Source: Plantago ovata (lineage: Eukaryota > Streptophyta > Magnoliopsida > Lamiales > Plantaginaceae). Taken from it: a stretch of 64,000 bases of DNA. This document shows, one piece after another, positions 12,078 to 22,962 of this stretch. The stretch is taken from the NCBI GenBank assembly GCA_028274465.1, contig CM051456.1, positions 73,518,753-73,582,752 of the forward strand. The letters are read 5' to 3'. Made by a program: the position numbers and the translations under genes. The notes beneath the pieces are model-generated. The model saw nothing but the letters and a program-made list of their open reading frames with translations. It made no database searches and was not told the DNA's origin. How positions within the stretch are numbered: the stretch's first letter is position 1; every line of letters starts with the position of its first letter.

Positions 12078-12177
12078 NNNNNNNNNNNNNNNNNNNNNNN
12101 NNNNNNNNNNNNNNNNNNNNNNNNNNNNNNNNNNNNNNNNNNNNNNNNNNNNNNNNNNNNNNNNNNNNNNNNNNNNN
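12078..12177. other. Assembly gap of exactly 100 N
   Basis: One hundred consecutive N, the conventional placeholder for a gap of unknown size. It falls precisely between two near-identical ~1.3 kb blocks. Confidence 0.99.
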
Positions 12178-13487
12178 GTGACCGATCCGGAGGTACCTTA
12201 TACCAGCAAGCCGGCTTTATCTCCCTCTCGCCGCCTGGGTGCCTGAATGTGCTTGAGAAGCGGCTCCATCTTCCCGTTCGAGAAGGCGGCTCTTCGCAAC
12301 GCGCCTGGATAAAGTTGAGCGATCCGGTCCTCGGGAGGGCGCTGACTTCGTCGAGCCCGAGCTCACTATGTACAAAAGGCAATCGAGGAGGCTCAAGCTC
12401 TGGGCGCGGCAACGCTGAAGGCCCGAAGCGAGCACGTCCGAGGAGGAGATGTAGTGCGACCACCCCGGTCACAGAATTCACAGACGCCGTACACGCTAGG
12501 ATCGGGGAGCCTCCTTGAAGACCGAGTATGCTCGGATCATGTTGTAGCCTTTATCATTTTTCTGTACTTGTTTTTTTATTTCAAACAATTTCTATTTGGC
12601 CCTGTGTGGCACTCCTCGCAACATTATGTTGTAACATAAATTTTCTTGTTGTTGTTTGTTTGCTACTCTTTCCCTTTCAATAAGAAGCAATGCTCTTCGA
12701 TTTCCATACTTGTGTTTTTCTAAATCCAATTTTGTTATGACGTATAACTTGGATAGAGTATTTGAACAAGTATAAGACAGAATCGAGAACCAATGTTCTT
12801 CGCTGCGAGCTCCTCGATCTACCAATGCTTCTCGATCATGGTATCATTTGAGAAAAAATTCTAAGTGTTTGAACTTAGAAAAATTTCTAAGTGTTGAGTT
12901 AGAAAGACTGGAAGTCTCTCTCCTCGAACACTTCCATCTACTCGCTTTTTTCTTCTTTGAGTGGTTTCCTGATCGATCCTCTTATAGAGTTTAGAGCGCG
13001 GGGAGGGTTCCCCTTAATCATTGAATCGAATAGCTTTTCTTAAAGTAAGCTTTCTCGCTCGAGTAGTCTTATTTTTTGAGTATAGTAGCTCTATACTTGC
13101 ATATTTTCTTGTTGAAAGAGACATTGTATTGATTTGTCGGAAATGCAATTACAATGGGGGCTCTTCGGCCAGCTTGCTTACAACAACTTTTTAACAAAAG
13201 CAAGGGGTGCCTCTCACTTGGATCAGTGAGGAATCCTCCTCGATCAATGGACCTTCCACATAAGTTTCCAAAAAGCTTTTTCTCTTGACAACTTCAAGCG
13301 TAGAATCTCTGGAGGTTAGAAGTATTCCAAGGATTTTTCAATACCCTTCCCTCCATGTCTTGAAGCCGATAACTTCCGTTGGACCTCGCTTCAATTATCT
13401 TGTAGGGGCCTTCCCAATTGGGTTGCATCTTCCCCACTTTGCCCAAGATGTCTGCTCTTCGGAGTACTAGGTCTCCAACTTGGAAGT
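12178..13487. repeat. Copy B of the ~1.3 kb duplication starting at the assembly gap
   Basis: It begins with the same GTGACCGATCCGGAGG as 10790 and stays alignable until the integrase C-terminus near 13487. The region repeats the same gene tail, AATAAGA signal (about 12679) and noncoding sequence. It holds no gene of its own before the integrase end at 13294. Confidence 0.85.
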
Positions 13488-15272
13488 CTCTTTCTCTTAC
13501 GCCTTTGTTGTAGGTCTTCGCGATGAGTGCTTGATATCTGAGGATATTGGCCAAGGCGTTGGTCCTCGATTCACTGATTGTCTCGAGATCGAAGAGTCTC
13601 TCTGTATGATTGTCCTCGGGTTGGTACCCTTGGATTCTGAGGGTTTCCACCGCCACTTCTGCTGGTATGACCGCCTCGGACCCATAAACTAGCGAGAAGG
13701 TAGTCTCTCTTGTAGCTGTTTTTGAAGTAGTGCGGTATGCCCACACCACTCCATCAAGCTCGTCGACCCAGTCCCTGTTGGTAGCGAACCTCTTCTGCAA
13801 GTTGTTGACGAGGATTTTGTTGACGGCTTCTGTTTGTCCATTGGATTGAGGATGTCCTACAGAGGTATACCTCCTCTCAATCTTCATTTCCTTGCACCAT
13901 TCATGAATCTTTGGCCACAAAATTGAGCACCATTATCCGAGATGAGGACCCTTGGCAAGCCAAATCGACACACGATGTTCCTCCAGACGAAGTTCATAAC
14001 TCTTTGTTCGGTGATGGTAGAGACTGCCTCCACTTCCGCCCACTTGCTAAAGTATTCGACCGCAACGATGATGAACTTCTTTTGACCCGTACCTCTTGGG
14101 AAGGGACCGACTATGTCGATGCCCCATATGTCAAAAGGGCAAGTGATGGCGATGGGCATGAGAGGTTTCGCCGGGACGTTGATCAAATTGGCGTGCAATT
14201 GACACTCCTCGCACTTCCTCACAAATTGGGCAGCGTCTTCCCGAATAGTGGGCCAGTAGTATCCTTGTCGAATGACTTTTTGGGCGAGGGTTCTTCCTCC
14301 GGCATGGTCGCCGCAACTTCCTCGATGCATCTCTCCGAGAAGTTTCTGAACTTCATGCTCGGCGACGCATCTCAAGTAGACTCCCTCGAAAGATCTTTTG
14401 TACAAGTAGTCTCCTTGCATGATGTATCGAGGAGCTTTCCCCTTGACTCTTCTTGCTTCGGCCTTGTCTCGAGGAAGGCTTCCATTTTTGAGATATGTTG
14501 TTATCTCTTGCATCCAATTCGGTTGATCGTCAATTGCCAAGACGTTTGGCTTTGATGACCACAGAGATGATGCATTGATCCTCATGAGTATCACATTCCG
14601 GGTATCAACTCCTCCGGAGGCTGAAGCATACTTTGATAGGGCATCTGCCCTTTGATTGAGATCTCTTGAGAACTTTTCAATCTCACAGCTTTCAAACTTT
14701 TGAATTTCTTCCGTGATGGCGCTCTTGTACTCAGCAAGTGAGTCTTTCTTGGTTCTGAATTTCCCCGAGATTTGCTTCTCGGCCAGTTGAGAATCGGTGA
14801 AGAGATGTAGCTTCTTCACTTCCAATGATTTTGCCATACGTAGAGCGATGAGGATGGCCTCATATTCTGCTTCATTGTTGGAGACTGGGAAACTAAGAGT
14901 AACGGCGTACTCTAGTTCAGCTCCACCGGGACTCTTGAAGTATATTCCTATCCCGCCATTTTTTCCTGATGATGATCCATCAACATGAAGAATCCAGACG
15001 TCTCCGTGGTCGACTAGCTCCTTGGGTTTTGGAGAGACGGTCTCCGCACCCTTAGGCTCGTCGGTTTTCTCTGTCAGGAACACTTCATGCCTCTTCCTTT
15101 TGGTTTGGGACATTGCCTTAAGCTCTTTTAAAGCATCCTCTAGAGCTTGCATCGGGTTGTTTTGATGGGGGTTCTCTTCGACCATCATCATAGTACTCTT
15201 TGTTGCTGAAGAGTTTTCCTCTGAAGTTCCCTTTGAGGGATACTCCACGAGGAAGTCGGCTATGACTTGTGC
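13294..15272 (-). pseudogene. Tat Gypsy pol, C-terminal part: archaeal-type RNase H and integrase, two frameshifts
   Basis: Read on minus from 15272. A linker with ADFLVE is followed by a second RNase H (ILHVDGSSS, NNEAEYEA, FTDSQL, RADALS; about 15000-14650). Integrase comes next, with a zinc-binding HHCC (H in EMHRG, CEECQ), first catalytic Asp in GIDIVGPF, second in SDNGAQF, and Glu in NGQTEAVNK after a one-base frame change near 13910. The C-terminus around 13330 has QPNWEGPYKI. The dual RNase H supports the Tat clade. The join with gag-RT at 15273-15277 and the one at ~13910 are single-base shifts beside short homopolymers, so they may be sequencing errors. The enzyme would cut the host DNA and join the cDNA. 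Confidence 0.85.
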
Positions 15273-18200
15273 TTTTTGGCTACGGGTGCTTGGTAGTCGA
15301 TGTCGTACTCGCTTAGCTCAATCGCCCACCTTGCCATTCTTCCCGAATTTTCGGGCTTTCCGAGGACTTGCTTGAGAGGTTGCTTCGTCAAAACCACGAC
15401 CTTGTGGGCCCCAAAATAGGGTTTCAGCCTCCTTGCTGTATAAACGAGGGCAAAGGAAAGCCTCTCGATATCCATGTACCTCGTTTCAGCCCCAGCAAGT
15501 ACTTTGCTCAAGTAGTAGATGGGCAAGTGGTCGTTCCCTTGGATTCGTACCAAAACTGAGCTGATGGCTTCCCCGGTTGCTGCTAAGTACAGATAGAGTG
15601 CCTCTCCGTCCACGGGCTTTGACAATAGAGGAGGAGCGAGTAGGTACTCTTTCAGCTTCTCGAAGGCTTCCTCGCACTCCTTTGTCCACTCGAAGTGGCT
15701 GCTCTTTCTCAATACCTTGAAAAAAGGTAGATTTTTCTCGGCCGACCTTGAGATGAACCTACTCAATGCAATTGATTTTCCAACCAATTGTTGCACCTCG
15801 TTGATGGACTGAGGTTGGGGAAGATCGAGGATGGCCTTTATCTTTTCGGGGTTCGCTTCTATTCCTCTTTCGGTCACCATGTAACCGAGGAACTTCCCCC
15901 CTTTGACACCGAAGGTACACTTTGCCGGGTTGAGCTTCATGCCATACTTTCTCAAGATTGAGAAGCACTTTGCCAGGTAACCTACATGTTGCTCCTCGGT
16001 CTTACTCTTGACGAGCATGTCATCGACATATACTTCCATGGTTTTACCAAGCTCATCCTTGAACATCTTGTTAACCAGCCTTTGGTAGGTCGCTCCGGCG
16101 TTCTTAAGGCCAAATGGCATCACGTTGAAGCAATACACATTGCCGTTGGCGAAGAAGGCGGTTTTAGGCACATCGTCTTTGGCCATTTTGACCTGGTAGA
16201 AGCCCTGGTATGCATCCATGAAACTCAGGAGGGCGCATCCAGCGGTGGAATCGACGAGCTGGTCGATCCGTGGGAGGGGGTACGGATCCTTCGGGCAAAA
16301 CTTATTTAGCCTTGTGAAATTGTTGCACATCCGCCATTTTCCCGGACCCTTCTCCACGAGGACCACGTTGCATACCCAGTCTGAGTATCTCACTTCTTTG
16401 ATGTGGCCAGCTTTAAGAAGCCTTTGTACTTCCGCTTCTATGATGGCATTATCTTCCGCACTGAAGTCTCTTCGCTTTTCTCTAATGTGGGTGATCGACG
16501 GGTCTACGTTCAGACGGTGAACGGCGACACGTGGGTCGATCCCCTTCAGGTCCTCGGTGCTCCACGCGAAGACATCATTGTTATCTTTCAAACATTGGAT
16601 GAGCTTCATCCTGACTTCAGTGGCCATCTCTGTGCCAATCTTTATGACCTTGTCGGCACTTCCTTCGACAATTTGGATTTCTTCTAGGGCTTCTCTTGCT
16701 TCAATTTTGTTTTCCTCAAAGAATTTCTTCTTTTTGGAAGAGGGTGGGACTGGTGGAATCACTTGATACTCCTCGAGCTCCTTAACAGCTCCTACTAGAG
16801 TATCTTTGTCTTTCTTCATGATTGCTTTTCTTCGCCTAAGTGACGGACTTGGCTTTTTTGATTTTTTCTTCACTCGCCGAACCGTGTAGAAACGATAAGG
16901 CGCATTGTGAACAAGAGGTGTCTCCTCGGATGATTGCCCGGGGTTGGGTTCTCCAATGGCAACCCTTGAAGTGAACTTGGCCGACAGAGTGTAGCATTCC
17001 CATGCTTCTCGTATGTCTCCTACTTTTTGTCCGATTCCCAAAGGAGTGGGGAATTTTAGCTTGTTGTGGACCGTGGACACTACGGCTCGGAATTGAGAGA
17101 GAGCAGGTCGGCCTAGGACCGCAAAATAATCAAATGGCATATCGACCACCACAAAAGGAACTTGTTGGGTTACCCTTCTAGGAGCGCTACCCATTGACAC
17201 TGTGAGGTTGATCATTCCGAGCGGCATGACAGGTTGTCCTCCGAATCCTACCAATGCGCTCCTCACTTCTCTGAGCCCTTCCCTTGGGTTCATGTGCATC
17301 CTTTTCAAGGTTCCGGTGAAGATCAAGTTTGCCGAGCATCCAGTATCGACGAGGATCCTTCCCAACTTGTAGGATTGAACATCCAAGGACACTACAAGCG
17401 GGACGCAAGGATCATAGATGTTGCCTCCTCCTGCATGCTTCAGAGGTATCTCGCTATCATCGAAAGAGATAACGTTGGTTCCCGGTCTCGCAGCTTGAGC
17501 ATACTTCACATCTCGGACCCTAAGGTTGTCCGCGGTAACCTCCCTTTGATTACGAGTGTCGCCGCCGGCGGGTCCTCCCGCAATTGTGAGAGTGCGGATG
17601 CTTCCATTTACGGGGCGGTTCTCATAATTGTTGTAATTATGAATATCGTCGTCCTGGGGGTTCCCTTGGTAGGGGTGCTCGCTCCCTGTTTGAGGAGGTG
17701 GGGGCAGCAGTGCCAGGGGTTCCTCCTTCCGGATGTAGTTAACCAATTGACCGCCGCGTATCATTCTCTCAATCTCGTTCTTGAGCTCGACACACTCATC
17801 TGAGGTGTGCCCTTTCCCCTTGTGAAACTTGCAAAATTTTTCCGAGTTCTTGTTCCTTTGGTTTTCCTTAATCGGGGGTGGCCATGAGACGTCTAGCTTC
17901 CTCGAGACTATATAGTTCAAGATGTCGGATCTTGGCCTATTCAAGTCTGTGTAGTTGCTATATCGTCTTGGGGGTGACCTTCTGGGGGGAGACCTCCTGT
18001 CTCTGAAATCATTTCTTGAGTTGCCCTCCTTGATCAACCCAAATTTTTGCTCTTTCCTCTGCTTCCCGGGGTTTTGGGGTCGAGGAGGGTACTCCTTTTC
18101 TTTTTCTTTTTCTTTCCCTTTTTCCTTGGGAAGATTGGTTCTCACGGTGACCGTTCTTCGGAATTCCTCGGCTTCGAGGAAGTCCTTGCAAACTTTGGCA

Positions 18201-19684
18201 AGTTGTGCTTCATTCTCTATACACGATGCTGAGAGTACATCTTGGAATCTGATGTTGGTAGTGTTACCATACAAGTATTCCTTCCTCTCATTGATCGAGT
18301 GATCCTCGATTTGGAGGGCTGCTTCATGAAAGCGGTTGATGAAGTCCCTCAAGTCTTCGTTGTTTCTCTGGACAATTTCGGCCAAGTACCTCACCCGTCT
18401 CTTGGCGTTCATCACTTTCTCGAAACGCTTAGAAAACTCCTTACAGAGATCTCTATATGACTGGATGGACCGGTGAGGGAGGCGCGACCACCATTTCATT
18501 GCTTCCCCGGATAAGTTAGCCGGGAAGAGGAGTGCTTTAGTCCTTGAGTCATGACCGTAAGCATCCATTTTGGTGCCAAATCTTACCAAGTTGTCCTTTG
18601 GACAACTTGTTCCATCATAGCTTTCGAAGGTGGGAAAGCCTCTTTCAATTTTGGCTTGGTGGTTCCTGATCTCATCGCACAAAGGGCTCGGATCTTGGTC
18701 TTGCTCTCTTTCTTGGACAGTTCCACGAAGAGTCTCTATCTGAGCATCAAGTGCGGATTTCCTCGCGTTGAGTTCCTCCAGAGTGAGCCTCCTCCCCGTG
18801 ATCGGATCGACCAGAGGGGTTACCTCAGCTACTGTTCTCAACGCTTGATTCTCTTCCACCGCTTCTTGTTGGTTTTGAGGAGTTACCTGGTTGGGGGTAA
18901 CTTGATTTGGGAGAGCGGGTGGTGTAGCGACCACCTGAGCCCTATTTTCTTGTTGCGCTACATTTTGCAATGATGCCCTTATTCTTCTATCAATCAGGTC
19001 TCTCAAATCATCCGGGGCACCTTGTGGTCCTAACCTCGATTGGATTCTTGATGGTCCAAGTCGAGATTGGATCGGCCTGGTGTTGGCTCTTGAATGTGCT
19101 TCATCTTGTGCAACAGGTGCTCTTCCTTGAGATTGACGAGGAGCGACCAACGTAGCCCGAGGTTGCTCTTGCACCGGTGCTTGTGGCTCTACTGGAGCTT
19201 GTATCTCAGTATTAACCCTAATAGCCTCATTACCTCCGACATATCCTTGTAAAGTAAGAAGGAATAGACCGAATTGAGCTTCGCCCATCCCGAAATCTGA
19301 TGGTCGGACGACACGTCCATCAGGAAGGGTGAAGGTCAATGCGGCCGGTTGAGGAGGATTCACTGCCACGGGAGGTTGGTTGATTGCTACCGGATGAGGC
19401 TGCCCCCTAGACTCGGCGTTGTTTGCGACTCTCAAAGCTCCATAGGCGTTTCCTACCGGGACTCCTTGCGGGTTGTTTTCCCCGGATGTCTCATTTTGGG
19501 AGTGAGTGACATTAGTAAATGCCCCCTCCGTGTAATCCCGGTTCCTTGCAACATTGTTATTTCTCGGCTCCCTCGGAACACCCTCCGTTCCTCCTCCGCG
19601 ACCGTTATTAGAGGGACGGCCTCTAGGTCGAGGAGGATTTGCGGGTGGTGCATTAGCAAGACGGTTGCTTCTTCTGGGAGGCAT
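15260..19684 (-). CDS. Tat Gypsy gag-protease-RT-RNase H polyprotein, first 1474 residues
   Basis: The ATG at 19684 opens an uninterrupted 1474-residue frame 88 bases after the PBS. It begins with a Pro/Arg/Asn-rich disordered N-terminus. Gag core is at about residues 345-515 (AMKWWSRLP, FSKRFE), a zinc-knuckle-like CKFHKGKGHTSDEC at 618-631, an aspartic protease at ~745-870 with VDTG (D780), RT at ~1050-1240 with YVDD at 1219-1222, and RNase H to the end. The frame ends prematurely as AKKHKS because of one base missing in a five-T run (15273-15277); the downstream frame continues with AQV-type sequence. The length of open frame and intact active sites suggest a recently active element. Confidence 0.92.
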   Translation of the reverse strand: MPPRRSNRLANAPPANPPRPRGRPSNNGRGGGTEGVPREPRNNNVARNRDYTEGAFTNVTHSQNETSGENNPQGVPVGNAYGALRVANNAESRGQPHPVAINQPPVAVNPPQPAALTFTLPDGRVVRPSDFGMGEAQFGLFLLTLQGYVGGNEAIRVNTEIQAPVEPQAPVQEQPRATLVAPRQSQGRAPVAQDEAHSRANTRPIQSRLGPSRIQSRLGPQGAPDDLRDLIDRRIRASLQNVAQQENRAQVVATPPALPNQVTPNQVTPQNQQEAVEENQALRTVAEVTPLVDPITGRRLTLEELNARKSALDAQIETLRGTVQEREQDQDPSPLCDEIRNHQAKIERGFPTFESYDGTSCPKDNLVRFGTKMDAYGHDSRTKALLFPANLSGEAMKWWSRLPHRSIQSYRDLCKEFSKRFEKVMNAKRRVRYLAEIVQRNNEDLRDFINRFHEAALQIEDHSINERKEYLYGNTTNIRFQDVLSASCIENEAQLAKVCKDFLEAEEFRRTVTVRTNLPKEKGKEKEKEKEYPPRPQNPGKQRKEQKFGLIKEGNSRNDFRDRRSPPRRSPPRRYSNYTDLNRPRSDILNYIVSRKLDVSWPPPIKENQRNKNSEKFCKFHKGKGHTSDECVELKNEIERMIRGGQLVNYIRKEEPLALLPPPPQTGSEHPYQGNPQDDDIHNYNNYENRPVNGSIRTLTIAGGPAGGDTRNQREVTADNLRVRDVKYAQAARPGTNVISFDDSEIPLKHAGGGNIYDPCVPLVVSLDVQSYKLGRILVDTGCSANLIFTGTLKRMHMNPREGLREVRSALVGFGGQPVMPLGMINLTVSMGSAPRRVTQQVPFVVVDMPFDYFAVLGRPALSQFRAVVSTVHNKLKFPTPLGIGQKVGDIREAWECYTLSAKFTSRVAIGEPNPGQSSEETPLVHNAPYRFYTVRRVKKKSKKPSPSLRRRKAIMKKDKDTLVGAVKELEEYQVIPPVPPSSKKKKFFEENKIEAREALEEIQIVEGSADKVIKIGTEMATEVRMKLIQCLKDNNDVFAWSTEDLKGIDPRVAVHRLNVDPSITHIREKRRDFSAEDNAIIEAEVQRLLKAGHIKEVRYSDWVCNVVLVEKGPGKWRMCNNFTRLNKFCPKDPYPLPRIDQLVDSTAGCALLSFMDAYQGFYQVKMAKDDVPKTAFFANGNVYCFNVMPFGLKNAGATYQRLVNKMFKDELGKTMEVYVDDMLVKSKTEEQHVGYLAKCFSILRKYGMKLNPAKCTFGVKGGKFLGYMVTERGIEANPEKIKAILDLPQPQSINEVQQLVGKSIALSRFISRSAEKNLPFFKVLRKSSHFEWTKECEEAFEKLKEYLLAPPLLSKPVDGEALYLYLAATGEAISSVLVRIQGNDHLPIYYLSKVLAGAETRYMDIERLSFALVYTARRLKPYFGAHKVVVLTKQPLKQVLGKPENSGRMARWAIELSEYDIDYQAPVAKKHKS

Positions 19685-19751
19685 ATTCGCGAAGTGTCAC
19701 GAGGAGGAAAGTGGCTCGACCAGTAGGGCAATGAATGACCTTTTGTGTCGT

Positions 19752-19771
19752 TTCCCACAGACGGCGCCAAA
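19752..19771 (-). other. tRNA primer-binding site of the Tat Gypsy
   Basis: On minus, directly after the LTR end, the sequence reads TTTGGCGCCGTCTGTGGGAA. TGGCGCC adjacent to an LTR is the usual PBS core of plant Gypsy elements, and its 3' position next to CTTCAACA confirms element orientation. The cognate tRNA was not determined. Confidence 0.85.
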
Positions 19772-20523
19772 TGTTGAAGGGTAAATCGTGCTTCTTTCTA
19801 AGTTCGCAATGAGTCGCTATTCTAAGTCTATCTAGTTCTTCTTCTTGTAGTGTTCCTCTAAGGTAGGAAATGTGCCTTCTTGTAGCTTCCTCGTACCTGA
19901 AATAGACTGGGGGGGGGTTAGTGTCTCTTGCCCGGTCTGTAAGGTATCAGACCGGAGAGGCGACTTTACGAGTAGGGAGTTGTGAGGCTTCCCTAGTAAG
20001 AGTAGTGAAAGTGGTGCTCGGGTGACGTAGTTAATGCTTACTATTGGAGAGTAAATGAGGGCCTTTTATACTTGAGACCCTTCATCTTCAGGTCATGTAG
20101 GATCACGCCACGTGTACGGCCAGGATTGAGGCCTTCCTCGGCCCAGGCCCATTAAGGAGGTCCGTGGGCCTTGGCCCAAGAGAGCAACCATGGCTGGTCG
20201 CTCTGGGTCCTCGTGCCTTCCTTGTGCGTGGGTGATGCGAGTAGTGTCCTGCTCAGTTTCTGTCAAGGAGCGTTACCTTGACGTAAGGCCTCCTCGAGCC
20301 CGAGAGAGATGCTCCTCGAGCCCACTGGCAGGTTTGTCCTTGAGAGGAGCTTATTTTGAGGGTTGTCCTCCCAGTGATGGTCGGACCCTATGTTGGTCGA
20401 TCCACACCTTAGTGACATACTTGGGTGTGGTGGTGCCCCTTGAGGGACGGCCTATGATGCTTTGTCGCGCTCTTAGACCGCTCCAGTTCGTACATGCGGA
20501 CTGGACATATTTCAACCCTAACA
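19772..20523 (-). repeat. 5' LTR of Tat Gypsy
   Basis: It runs TGTTGAAG to CCCTAACA in plus reading, near-identical to 5379-6135, and is followed by TSD ACACG (20524-20528). On minus it is upstream of PBS and gag. ORFs within it mirror those of the other LTR and are not genes. Confidence 0.93.
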
Positions 20524-20528
20524 ACACG

Positions 20529-20577
20529 ATTTTCACCGGAGTTTCAACCGGAGTAGGAGCAGTGCTTTTTCCAGCAC
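20529..20577 (-). pseudogene. 49-bp island of Sirevirus ORF3 between two insertions
   Basis: This short stretch lies between TSD ACACG (20524-20528) and TSD TGTCT (20578-20582). Read on minus it stays open in a frame continuous with 30509 onward on one side and 5373 downward on the other, once each duplication is counted once. It is the only host sequence between the Tat and Copia elements. Confidence 0.8.
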
Positions 20578-20582
20578 TGTCT

Positions 20583-22691
20583 TGATAGTGTATATGTCCT
20601 AGAGACAGTATTTATTAAGGGCATGCAGCTCTTATTAAGGGCATATATGTACTATTACACAGGCCAACGTAATATAATATATGTTTGTTGTTTGACTATT
20701 GAGTATCGATTTCATATTTATATTACACCAGGCATACAGCATGTCATATCTCTATTCCTGTCTGCAGTGATATTAAACATGTCCCCTCGGATAGATGACC
20801 GATCACACAGATAGTGGGAGCTATGTGAGTTATCATCTATCCCAAACTCTCCCTAGTCGAGGTTCATCTCGGATGTAGGGGTCTGAATGAACCAACTGAG
20901 ACTAGTATGCGTGGAGGTTATACTTGTTAGAGCAAGTGTGAGCCGATCCCACGGCCACGGAACGGATTGTTGGACAATCAAGAAACGTTCCCATAACTCC
21001 GCATAGTTGTTCGAAGGGTGATTACCGAACAATGGAAGTACCCACCAGAAATTCCCATCGATGTATACTCTACACCGAAGTGTCTATGGGAACCGGAAAG
21101 TTGTCGAAGTGATGCCAGTCGTCCTTTGGACTTACAGGACTTTATCATCACATTTGTTGCCCCATATCCTTGGTGGACCCGTCGATGTCAGCTCTGAATA
21201 AGCAGTTGACCCAAGACACGATCCAAGATTATGGCTACATACAAATGGGGATGATAAGTGATTCTGTGAAGGATTCATCTCTCATGTGTAGCACAGGAGA
21301 GCACTGCTCGTAGTCGTTCATAATTGTAATTGGTAAAACCGCTGGCCAGCGTATCAATATTATTATGATAGTCATAATGGATATTGGATTCACCAAGCAA
21401 CTCACTGAAGACGCCCGTGGATGTATTATTGGGATAGACACTTCATCGATCCTAGATGCATTCGAGTCAGTCAGATGAAGGGACGTTACCATCGCCGCGT
21501 TGAGCGCAACAGACTTCACAACGAAAGGGTTTGCTTTGAGAAACCTCACAAACGTCCTTATGTATTAATATTGCAAATGGAACCGTCTACGAATTCCATT
21601 TTGTCTAGTCTAGGACTTGCTTAATACAATGAGGCCTTATGGGTCACACTATGTGGTGATTCAGCTTATCCGAATATCCTTGAAGATGGTATCGCAATTA
21701 ATTTTGAATTAATTGTGATTGATGAATTATAATTGATTTGGAATTAATTATAATAATTTGTGGCTCAATTAATAATTTGGAATTAGTAATTGAATTGGCT
21801 GATTAATTGTATTTTTTGTAAATACAATTAAAGATTATATTTTGGAAATATAATAAAGGTTTCATTTGAAAGGATATGTTAATTTAGAATTAATATATGT
21901 ACATGGGCAAAATCTACTTGGAGTTTGAATTGCCTTAGAATTATAAGTGGGTCCGAAAATCGGGACCCACCTGAACCCCCTTGACGCGCTTGCAGCAGTG
22001 ATAATAGGGGAAGGAGTTGACTCCTTCCTCTATTAAAAGTCAAGGGATAAGTTAGATTTTCCTGATTGAGTTTTAATTTTATTGGGAATGAATCTAGACT
22101 TGAATTGGTTTCCTAGTGCGATAAGAATTAGATTCTTACTCCTTTATAAAGTCTAATTGATTGTTCTTTAGGCTTCTATTTACTACTATATATAGTAGAC
22201 TATGAGAGAGCTTTTGTCATGGTTAACTTTAAGATTGAACACAGTTGATTCAAGATCAATCTTTCTACCAGTTTTCTTAGAGAAAATAAAAGCTCTCCCC
22301 TACCTCTCCCTTAACCACGCGCGCGCCACCCTACTGGAGGAAAACGCCGCCCCATCTTCTTGGCCACACAAAGAATATCCTAGCATTCTTTCCGATAAGC
22401 TGTTCATCCGTGGATACCAAGGTTGAGGTTCAAGGAGCTGGAAACTAACTTTTATTGTCTTGCAGATAATCAAAATATTGCAGATATCTTCGACTTCGAC
22501 GAAGGAGAAGATTCACCGGACTATTATGAAGACTTAATACCTGTTCTTGCTACTGGAGTATTGTAAGTCTTCTGATTAATGTGTTTGATATACTATATAC
22601 GTTATATGCATGATCAATTAACCTGCATGTTAAGAAAATTTTGAAATTCCGCTGCGTACCCTAGGGGTAACTCTGACCATATTTTCTTACA
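20583..22691 (+). repeat. 5' LTR of the Copia element
   Basis: 2109 bp, TG...CA. It contains an early CATGCAG/AAGGGCAT direct repeat, a TA-rich centre (21690-21860) and the box GACGAAGGAGAAGATTC near 22498. It is the counterpart of 28394-30503 and of the left-edge LTR 1-2011. A TATATATAG motif near 22191 is a candidate promoter. No gene is seen. Confidence 0.93.
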
Positions 22692-22692
22692 G

Positions 22693-22708
22693 TTGTATCG
22701 GAGCCAGG
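22693..22708 (+). other. Copia primer-binding site (initiator-Met type, slightly diverged)
   Basis: TTGTATCGGAGCCAGG starts two bases after the LTR end. It matches the usual plant Copia PBS TGGTATCAGAGC pattern with changes at two or three positions. Confidence 0.75.
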
Positions 22709-22845
22709 TTAATTGATTATGAATATACATATATATGTTATGTTTTTTTGTAGTTTATGTGGATGCAATTGATTCTATGATTAATTCGATTTTCAAAAAT
22801 TTTGTTTTTATATAAATTTAGAATTTATATTTTTCAAAAAAAAAA

Positions 22846-22931
22846 AATTTATATATATATATATATATATTTACCGCCTGCGCCACGCAGGCACCCTAGG
22901 GGACGGGACGGTCCCGTCCCCGTATATAAAA

Positions 22932-22960
<29 letters not shown>
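22846..22960 (+). other. Strong stem-loop cluster in the Copia leader
   Basis: An (AT)n arm at 22852-22871 and another at 22930-22952 flank two hairpins. One has stem GCCTGCG/CGCAGGC with loop CCA (22876-22892). The other is an 11-bp stem GGGGACGGGAC/GTCCCGTCCCC with a single-base loop (22899-22921). It lies 155-270 bases after the PBS, where retrotransposon dimerisation or packaging signals are expected; that role is inferred. The rest of the leader, 22961-23400, is AT-rich without a gene. Confidence 0.8.

Positions 22961-22962
<2 letters not shown>

Larger units (their letters stand above)
5379..20523 (-). mobile_element. Complete Ty3/Gypsy element, Tat (Ogre/Retand) clade, with antisense gene
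   Basis: Two LTRs of about 755 bp (5379-6135 and 19772-20523) differ at only a handful of positions and bound a 15.1 kb element with perfect TSD ACACG. Read on minus: PBS, gag, aspartic protease, RT, RNase H, a second archaeal-type RNase H, integrase, then about 7 kb of 3' sequence holding a gene on the opposite strand. Dual RNase H and an antisense ORF between pol and the 3' LTR are known features of the Tat clade. The near-identical LTRs indicate a recent insertion. It is interrupted by a 100-N gap with flanking duplication, so the true length is about 1.3-1.4 kb shorter if the duplication is artificial. Confidence 0.92.

Noticed and set aside
17955-18302. Plus ORFs opposite Tat gag-pol
   Set aside because: Complement of the Lys/Glu-rich gag linker; no independent signals.
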